23,005 nt of DNA from assembly GCA_003427395.1 (NCBI GenBank), contig BFEA01000128.1, positions 1,674,573 to 1,697,577 of the forward strand, given 5' to 3'. Below the pieces are notes generated by a model that searched no databases, was not told the origin of the DNA, and was given only the letters and a program-made list of their open reading frames with translations. Source of the DNA: Chara braunii. Lineage: Eukaryota > Streptophyta > Charophyceae > Charales > Characeae. Shown one piece after another: positions 17,078-23,005 of the stretch. Positions within the stretch are counted from its first letter, which is position 1, and each line of letters begins with the position of its first letter. The translations under genes and the position numbers were made by a program.

Positions 17078-18048
17078 TTATCCACTAACCCCCCCATACC
17101 AATCCATGCTTACCAAAGCCTGAGGTGGGGGAGGGAAAAGGTCGACAAAATCCGAAGCGGGCCGAGTCGGGAAGGAGGGGTCAATCTTAGTCCATTCTTG
17201 AAAACATAGATGGTAATCTCTTTCCCCGTCTCCTACAACATCCCCCCCCCTCTCCTTCTCCCTCCCTTTCCACTCTACCCTTGCAATCCACCCTCCTTGT
17301 TCCCCGCCCAGCCAGTCTTTTGAGAAGCTCTCAATGATTTGTCCAATTTCCTGTTTAGAGTGTAAAAAAGCAGTCTTTTGTTTGACTCTTTCCCATTGGA
17401 TAGTAATATCTTCTTGTACTTGTTCCTTTATCGAGTTAATAAACTCCATACCATCTCGGCGTACCCCTTCCATTTCCAATGTGCACCGGTGCCACCAGAT
17501 AGCCCAGATAATGGCACGGCGTCCCACTTTAAACATGTTCTTCTCAAAGGTGGTGGCCTGTACCGGGGCCCATGCTTCGCAAAGAAGCGCTCCCAGTCCC
17601 ATGGCCAGGGCTGTGAGGCGCCTATTCATCTCCAGAGGCGGTCCCACCATCTCCACAGCCATATCATTGCTGGGCACTGCAGAAACATATGTTCTATGGT
17701 TTCGGGCCATTTCCTAGAAGGGAAGGATTTTGTACATAGTCTGCACCAGGGAAGTGCCAACCCTTTTTGTTCCAAACGCGTTCTGTCTATTAACCAATCA
17801 TTTGTTGGCAGGCATCTATGTTCCACCTGCCATTGTAGGGAGACTAATTTTGTTGGCATAGCATTACTTGCCTTAAACCATTTTACTGATCGTAGCTTAT
17901 CCCTCCCAATATTAAGGTGTTTTATCCAGCGCGCCTCAACCACATCCTTCAAATTGACTCTTGGTCTTAACATTCGGTAAGTGGTTTTCACCGAGAGAGT
18001 ATGCAACCGCCTTTCCCCAGATCTACCCCTACCATATTGCAAAGTCAA
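17078..18048 (-). pseudogene. LINE C-terminal region with zf-RVT domain
   Basis: The frame 18048-17626 starts within TLQYGRGRSGERRLHTLSVK and contains the plant LINE zf-RVT block: W.KASNAMPTKLVSLQWQVEH, then LPTNDWLIDRTRLEQKGLALP, then WCRLC and ETIEHMFLQC. Numbering from Met at 18048, the ligands are C102, C105, H120 and C125 (Cx2Cx14Hx4C). The domain lies C-terminal to RT in plant LINEs and is thought to bind nucleic acid. A frameshift near 17700 leads to a second frame (to 17078) that keeps the LINE tail GRRAIIWAIWWHRC (about 17500). A Gly/Glu-rich end follows. Confidence 0.88.
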
Positions 18049-19204
18049 TCTCCACTCATCAGGATCAGAGGGGAGTTCCTGTATTGGTACATTTGGCCTG
18101 TATGTCCTTCATTGATCCGTTTCCTTAAGGACGCGGATACAAAACACCCCCGACCTCGTGTACCATTCTGTTTTTTCTCGTTGTATCTGTTCCAAACGGT
18201 TATCTGCCCTTATTCTGAACCTGTTGACAACCACTTCCTGTTCCTCACCCGCACCCGCAGGACAGAAATATACCACATTTTAGACCACCCCCTCGGTGCC
18301 TCTGAACCCTACCCAATCCCCTTCCTTCACCGATGGCCTTTTGCGAAGAATTCAGACCCAATCTAGGGGGATAGCAAAAATGACTGTGTCCAGTGTCTTT
18401 CCCACTTTACGTCGATACCTCAACTTCTTCCTTAGTTGGGATTCTGACAACCAGTTTTTGGTTTCTTGATCCAAATGTCTTTAACTCGCAGAATCTCATT
18501 CCTGACCCAACCTCACTGCTGAGGAGTACCCTGTTGTGCTGGTCTATAATCCATCGGTTACCAAAAAGGGGTTGCTAGGCCACTTCTTCTCAGCATTCAG
18601 GTGAAACTTTATCTGGTAGGGGTAGCTTTCGCCATGTCCTTAGAATAGTGGGCCAAAGGGGGTCCTTTTTTAGGTCCTGCCTGGTTGCCTGCCTATCGGT
18701 CTCCCCATCATTTCTCGCCCTTACTGATTTCCTAGGTATAGTCCAATATCTATCCTCGAGCCATGTCTCTGGCGCAACATCAGGAGGGGCTAGTGGTGCC
18801 AGCCTAGCGATTTGCTGCAGTGCTAGGGGCTGCCATGGCGCCTGTGTAGAGAACATTAGACCTTTCACCCATTGGAGAGCTAAGGCCATCACCTGAGTAG
18901 TCGGGTCAATAATCCCCAGACCCCCTTTGGATTTAGGTTGAATGACTGACCTCCAGGCTACTTTGCTAATTGTTGAAGAGCACTCATGGTTTCCTCTCCA
19001 TAAGAAAGCTGCCACCTGTCTTTGAAGGGAGGCGTCTGCAGATTTATTGAGAGTCCAGATCATAGTCTTATACCAGAGGGTTGCCAAGACAACATTATTG
19101 ATTACCAGGGAGCGACCCATAATAGATGGTTGTCTGTCCTTCCACTGGGTCAAATTTTCAAGTCCCTCTGCTGTCATCTGGACCCCCAGAATTCTAATTG
19201 GGGT
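18049..19204 (-). pseudogene. LINE reverse transcriptase C-terminal part
   Basis: From 19204 the frame reads PIRILGVQMT, then MGRSLVINNVVLATLWYKTM, FLWRGNHE and PKSKGGLGIIDPTTQVMALA, the standard blocks after the RT palm in plant LINEs (ILGV; WY; FLW.G; PK..GGLG). It stays open to about 18590. From there to 18049 there are several stops and frame changes with only scattered similarity, until DEWRLTLQYGRGR joins the zf-RVT region. The YADD catalytic motif would lie upstream and was lost in the 5' truncation. The N-terminal residues of this open frame before 19204 are antisense gypsy gag, not LINE. Confidence 0.88.
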
Positions 19205-19216
19205 CAGGGTCAGACT
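19205..19216 (+). repeat. target-site duplication, LINE 5' side
   Basis: Second copy of CAGGGTCAGACT. It marks the LINE 5' truncation point and the place where gypsy element 2 gag resumes. Confidence 0.92.
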
Positions 19217-19500
19217 ATTCTTGTTGTGCTGCAACAATTTATTCAAAATGGGTAGAAAGGAAAGAAGCAGCAGCAACAACAAAAAAAGCAAAAGTAGCAG
19301 CATAGTGGGCGTGATAATACCTGATTACTCAGGCGGACAAAGGGAATATATACCGCGGTGGGAGAGGAATGAAATGACAAAGCAAAGTTTCATGGACAGG
19401 GTGCGAAAAGGTTTGTGTAGGACCTGCGGCCACAGCAGACATGCATGGAGGTGGTATCCAAGCACAAACCACCCAGCAAAAGGAAGGGGCCAGTAGGTGG

Positions 19501-20318
19501 TGAAGTCACACCTACACAAGGTGGGGAGATCAGCGCTGCAAGCAACAGGGCGCCATATTCTCTCTCTCCCCAACCTCTATTGGCCGAGGCTGCAAGCACC
19601 CAAAAGAAAGAGCAAGAGAATAGTGGTGAGAGTGATGAGGGGGAAAAAGAAAGCAGCGGTAGACACAATGCTTTTGCCTGCGTTGTCCCACTGCCAGATC
19701 AGACTGCAGCACAACACTACGTGGACAGATTGTTGTATCTGCGTGTTGCTATCAAGATGAAGGTGAGGGTTGGAGAACCTGTTGAAGAGTTTGGTGAAAA
19801 AGAGCAGGTCACCCTCCACTGTGGTGAATAAGAGAGTAGTGAAGGCCATGGTGGACAACGGTTCTTCCCAGAACTGCCTCTCTCGGAAGGCAATAAGGAA
19901 ACTGCACCTCGGATTAAAGGTGTTAGACCTTCCAATTCATGTGGAAGTCATTGTTGGGAAAGGGGATGTTGTCAGCATCTCTCAATTTCTGAGGGATGTC
20001 CCATAAGTGAAACATTCAATCTCCTTCCACATTTTGGACAATTTACCATTCGAGATGGTCCTAGGCCAGCGATGGCTCAGAGCTGCAAAGGCAGCAATTT
20101 TCTGCACCACCCTAAACTATGCAGATTTCAGATGGGGCAGGTGGGATAACAAGGTGCAAGCGGGCTATGCAAAAGAGGGCTCCCAAAGATGAGTTTGTTA
20201 AAATTTGCATATCTGCACCATAAGTTTTCAACTACATCCGACAGCACAAAAGAGATGGGTTGTGGGTCACCTGGGTGACTGAAGGAAAAGTGCAGACCCT
20301 TCAAACTAGGATGGGCCG
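19501..20318 (+). pseudogene. protease region of gypsy element 2
   Basis: After the zinc knuckle a frameshift leads into a hydrophilic linker (KHKPPSKRKGPVGGEVTP) ending near 19831. The protease core follows in another frame: KAMVDNGSSQNCLSRKAI with the active-site Asp at 19854-19856. The motif is D-N-G-S; relatives have D-S/T-G-A/S, so the catalytic triad's second residue is altered. NLPFEMVLGQRWLRAAKA (about 20039 on) is the conserved second block (LGMxWL type). A stop at 20004 (TAA) and later frame changes break it. Confidence 0.75.
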
Positions 20319-21700
20319 ATGAAAATACAACAGTTCGTGGAGCAGTACCGTGATCTGCAGGAGCCCGCAAGTATCATAGAGAGGGAGGTGAAGCACCCCA
20401 TCCATTTGGTGCCTGATGCAGTGCCTCCCAAGGGGCGAATCTATAGGGTGCCATCTGCAGATATGGAGGAACTCAAGAAGAAGCTTGCCGAGCTCACGGA
20501 AAAAGGTAGGATCAAGCTTAGCAGCTCTCCAGACGGTGCTCCAGTTTAGTTTGTCTTGAAGAAGGACGGGAGGGGTCGGAATGTGCATTGATTACCGCGG
20601 TCTAAATAATATTGCAATCAAGAACGTGGAGCCACTGCCTCGGAGTAACGATTTGCTGGATAGAGTGCGAGGTTGCGACGTGCTTTCAAAGATTGGTTTG
20701 AAGAGTGACTACCACCGGATTGAAGTGGTGCCAACAGACCAACATAAGACGACATTTAAGACAACCTTTCGACTCTACGAGTTCAACGTGATGTCGTTTG
20801 GTCACACAAATGCACCAACAACCTTCCAGCGAGCGATGAAAGACCGGTTGAGAGAGTACCTCAATCGGTTTGTGGTGGTTTACCTCGATGACATTCTTGT
20901 GTTCAACAAATCATACGAGGAACATGAAGAGCACCTGAGGTTGGTGTTTGAGAAATTGAGGCAAGGGAAGTACAAGATCAGCGGAAAGAAGAATGAATTT
21001 GGAAAGGAGCAGGTTCTCTACTTCGGATATGTTATTGCTGTGGATGGGATGCGGCTGGATACCAAAAAAGTGGAAGCTGTTGCAAACTGGCCGAGATCCA
21101 GAACAACTACAGACGTGCGATCATTCATGGGGACGGTGAACTATTACAAAAAGTTTATTAAAGGATGCTCCATCATTGCTGCACCGCTCAACAATTTGAC
21201 TAGGACGGATAATCCCTTTTCATGGATTGAGGAATGTGAGGAGGCCTTTCAAACTTTCAAGGACCGCCTCATTAACTATCATGTCCTAAAGATTGATGAC
21301 CCCGCATTCCCCATTGTGTTGACAACAGATGCAAGTCAACATGGGATTGGGGCAGTGCTTCAGCAGGTTGGTGGGCATGGGCTTCAGCCGGTGGAAAACT
21401 TTCCAAATGCATGCCGTCAAAGAGAGTTGTCGCGAGTACCTACGAGAGGGAACTCTATGCCCTTTACCATGCTCTTCGAACATGAATACATTATTTGTTG
21501 GACAGACCTTTTAAGGTGCATTCTGACCACCAGACATTGCAATGGTAGAAGACACAACCCAAACTTTCGTATAAGCTTGCGAGGTGCTCAGCTGTTATAG
21601 ATACCTATGATTTTGACTTAAAGCATAAGAAGGGTAGGTACAATTGGGTGACTGATACATTATCAAGGTGGCAAGATCATTTTGCACCAATCTTGTCGCA
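20319..21700 (+). pseudogene. pol: reverse transcriptase and RNase H of gypsy element 2
   Basis: A first frame (20319 on) gives the connector, IDL-type YRDLQEP, PPKGRIYRVPSADMEELKKK and SSSPDGAPV, then TAG 20547. A second frame (20581-21600, 339 residues) covers most of RT: MCIDYRGLNNIAIKN, VLSKIGLKSDYHRIEV, EFNVMSFGHTNAPTTFQR and VVVYLDDILVF with YLDD at residues 101-104 (20881-20892). It continues through GTVNYYKKFIKG into RNase H, TTDASQHGIG with Asp 250. The first palm Asp is absent: KIGLKS stands where KIDLKS is expected, so RT would be inactive even without the stops. A frameshift near 21395 moves the remaining RNase H (YERELYALYHAL, KVHSDHQTLQW, VTDTLSRW) to other frames, with TGA and TAG inside. 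Confidence 0.9.
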
Positions 21701-22740
21701 AATGAATGTGAGTGATAAGTTGGTGGACAGGATCACTACATCGTAAGCTGAAGACCCTGTCTGTAGCCAAATAATTGCAGATTTTGAAGAAGACACCAAT
21801 CGTGTTCCCGTTGATACTATGCAAAGGGGACTGCTCTGCGTTGAGAGCAGAGGGGTATTGCAGCTATATGTTCCAATGGACAAACAACTGCGGCTCGATG
21901 TATTGTGAGAGTGTCATGATGCTCAAGGCCACTTTGGCTTGAAGAAAATGCACCTGCAACTTTTGGAGCGGTTCTATTGGGCCACAATGAGAAATGATGT
22001 CGTAGAGTACATGGAGTTGCACTATATGTCAGCGGTTGAAGGGAAGAGTGCAAAGACCATATGGTCTTTTGAAGCCACTCCCGATCCCTGACAAACCAGG
22101 CAAATCCATCTCATGGGAGGCTTTCCAGAGACCAAACGGAAGAATGATGCTGTCTTCATCACTGTTGACCGCTTCAGCAAGTTCATGAGGTTGATACCTA
22201 TGAAGAAGTCTGCCACAACAAAGGAGATTTCTCGCCTCTTCGCTGATAATCGAGCCTGGGACTTCTGATTTCCCTCCGACATTGTCAGTGACAGAGACAC
22301 TCACGAGTAGATTATGGCAGAATCTGATGGAATCTGTCAACACCAAACTCAATATGAGTTCAGCCCACCACCCGGAGAGTGATGGTCAGACCGAGCGAAT
22401 GAACAGGACTGTACAACAAGTCCTGCGACATCTGATACGGCCTGATCAGATTGATTGGAACTTACACTTGGCCAAGGTAGAAGGTGTTTACAACAGTTCT
22501 GTGCACCCTGCAACCCTGCGTACACCTGCTGAGCTGCAACATGGATCAGATTGTTGCATGCCTGTGGACTTTCTGGTCCCACAGCAGCAGCTCAAGCACT
22601 CTCCTGGGACGACGAAAGAGTTTGCAGTTGAAGGTGGTGTTTGCAGAAAACTGTTACCTAATTGGTGCAGGTCTTGTGTTGCGTACTGTAACGTGAAGAC
22701 CAGAACAAGAACCGACCTTCCAATACAAAGTATAAGATAG
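21701..22740 (+). pseudogene. integrase of gypsy element 2 (broken)
   Basis: The HHCC domain begins ECHDAQGHFGLKKMHLQLLE (about 21911 on) and is complete in length here, unlike element 1. The CxxC pair (CTICQRLKG, about 22018 on) is in another frame. Core: GKSIS is followed directly by MGGFPETKRK in a new frame, a small deletion near 22110 that removes the residues that normally carry the first catalytic Asp (MDF). The second Asp is at 22290 (VSDRD) and the Glu at 22393 (GQTERMN); the 103-base distance is not a multiple of three, so an indel lies between. After SAYN-like VYNSSVHPATLRTPAELQ the sequence decays, and no chromodomain is recognisable before the window ends. Confidence 0.87.
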
Positions 22741-23005
22741 CACAACGGAAGACTTAGATACCAGTGATCCGAACAATCAATGTTGAAATGAAGCCCTGAA
22801 CATACATCATCATCATCGTTACATGGTGTGAAATGGGCCTGGCGCTTCACACAGGAAGACTGCGCCAGCCCATACCATACACAGACGAAGAGGAAGGGGA
22901 TAGACGAAGAGGAGGGGGAAGATGGGAATGTCGTCAACACCAAGTCTTCGGCACAAGCCCAAATAGTCCCTCGTCGAAATGTCTGAATCCCAAATGTCAA
23001 GTCTG
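22741..23005. other. downstream of pol, includes a hairpin
   Basis: No gene recognised. Positions 22833-22845 (ATGGGCCTGGCGC) and 22862-22873 (GCGCCAGCCCAT) pair with a single bulged C around a 16-base loop, and ATGGT (22823) can pair with ACCAT (22874). The right LTR of element 2 is expected at or beyond the window edge, and nothing here repeats the sequence before 15131. Confidence 0.5.

Larger units (their letters stand above)
16621..19204 (-). mobile_element. 5'-truncated LINE (non-LTR retrotransposon)
   Basis: Read on the minus strand, it starts at 19204 inside the RT region (PIRILGVQMTAEGLE), runs through the RT C-terminal part and a zf-RVT domain, and ends in a 24-base poly(A) at 16644-16621. 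A perfect 12-bp duplication, CAGGGTCAGACT on the plus strand, flanks it (16609-16620 and 19205-19216). Poly(A) next to one copy and an abrupt 5' end within coding sequence are the hallmarks of target-primed reverse transcription with 5' truncation. The 2.58-kb remnant lacks ORF1, the endonuclease and most of RT, and carries several stops. It inserted in gag of gypsy element 2, so it is younger than that element. Confidence 0.95.
15378..19500 (+). pseudogene. gag: gag of gypsy element 2, split by the LINE
   Basis: ATG 15378 opens MSDRVTWSQARERPYMF and meets TAG at 15429. In other frames follow a coiled-coil-like region (RLSAFTILHAADMDRIERL, about 15657 on), NIRSPEAFAGLPEDDVEVWL and AAKAWANLEI..LKDYVQKISWEDL (16038 on), which match the retrotransposon gag capsid pattern, with frameshifts near 15960 and 16230. 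The LINE interrupts at 16620. Gag resumes at 19217, and its zinc knuckle at 19416-19457 reads CRTCGHSRHAWRWYP: C, C and H are correctly spaced, but the last Cys is Tyr (TAT, one G-to-A step from TGT). The reading frame across the join is consistent once the LINE and one target copy are ignored. Confidence 0.82.
15131..22740 (+). mobile_element. Ty3/gypsy LTR retrotransposon 2 (defective, LINE inserted)
   Basis: Primer-binding site, gag, protease, RT, RNase H and integrase occur in gypsy order. The proteins clearly differ from element 1 (for example MCIDYRGLNNIAIKN against MCIEYRRINAITVKN), so this is another family or a distant branch. A LINE splits gag at 16621-19204. The left LTR must end just before 15131 (...TTCGTAACA plus G), but its start is not identifiable because the right LTR is not in the window. 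Many frameshifts and stops make it non-functional. Confidence 0.9.

Noticed and set aside
18590-19303. Signal-peptide-like start MLLLLLFLLLLLLLSF of the minus frame
   Set aside because: It lies beyond the target-site duplication and is antisense gypsy gag (AGC/AAC-rich), not part of the LINE protein.
22488-23000. Minus-strand open frame of 170 residues
   Set aside because: Partly antisense to integrase of element 2; low-complexity Ser/Pro stretch and no motif.

Overview
The window looks like repeat-rich nuclear DNA from a plant-lineage eukaryote. The evidence is two decayed Ty3/gypsy LTR retrotransposons with plant-type primer-binding sites (TGGTATCAGAGC, initiator tRNA-Met), a LINE with the plant-type zf-RVT tail, a short run of plant telomere repeat (AAACCCTA), a U6 snRNA-like sequence, spliceosomal-type intron signals and long microsatellites. 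A large streptophyte genome fits; a charophyte such as Chara is a guess from general resemblance only. No bacterial-style operon, CRISPR array or phage module is present.

Layout. 1-830: (GAA)n and (TTC/TCC)n tracts in opposite orientations. 850-920: one short exon of an ARF/ARL-family small GTPase, the only host protein-coding piece I recognise. 921-2973: mostly unassigned, with a T-arm-like hairpin, copy A of a dispersed repeat, a telo-box, a tRNA-like SINE head and a 35-bp triplicate. 2974-12164: gypsy element 1, with two LTRs, a leader carrying a (GA)n tract and a TTGACC minisatellite, then gag, protease, RT, RNase H, integrase and a chromodomain-like tail, all broken by stops and frameshifts. 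Its right LTR holds a 540-bp insertion rich in TCCGGA palindromes. 12293-12397: U6-like sequence. 12400-15130: intergenic repeats, including copy B of the dispersed repeat, a tandem duplication, an inverted SINE-like pair and a (TC)n tract. From 15131 to the window end: gypsy element 2, also broken. Its gag is split by a 5'-truncated LINE on the minus strand (16621-19204) flanked by perfect 12-bp target-site duplications.

How it fits together. The order of events in the right half can be read directly: element 2 inserted, then the LINE landed in its gag by target-primed reverse transcription. Element 1 carried a complete gypsy gene order but neither element can now encode a full polyprotein. 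At least two stops in element 1 pol are TAG where the family usually has Gln, which fits C-to-T decay of methylated DNA. I found no convincing new multi-gene system. The items most worth checking are the U6-like RNA, the TTGACC array in the element 1 leader, the TCCGGA foldback insertion, the ARL exon whose polypyrimidine tract is a microsatellite, and the two-copy dispersed repeat.
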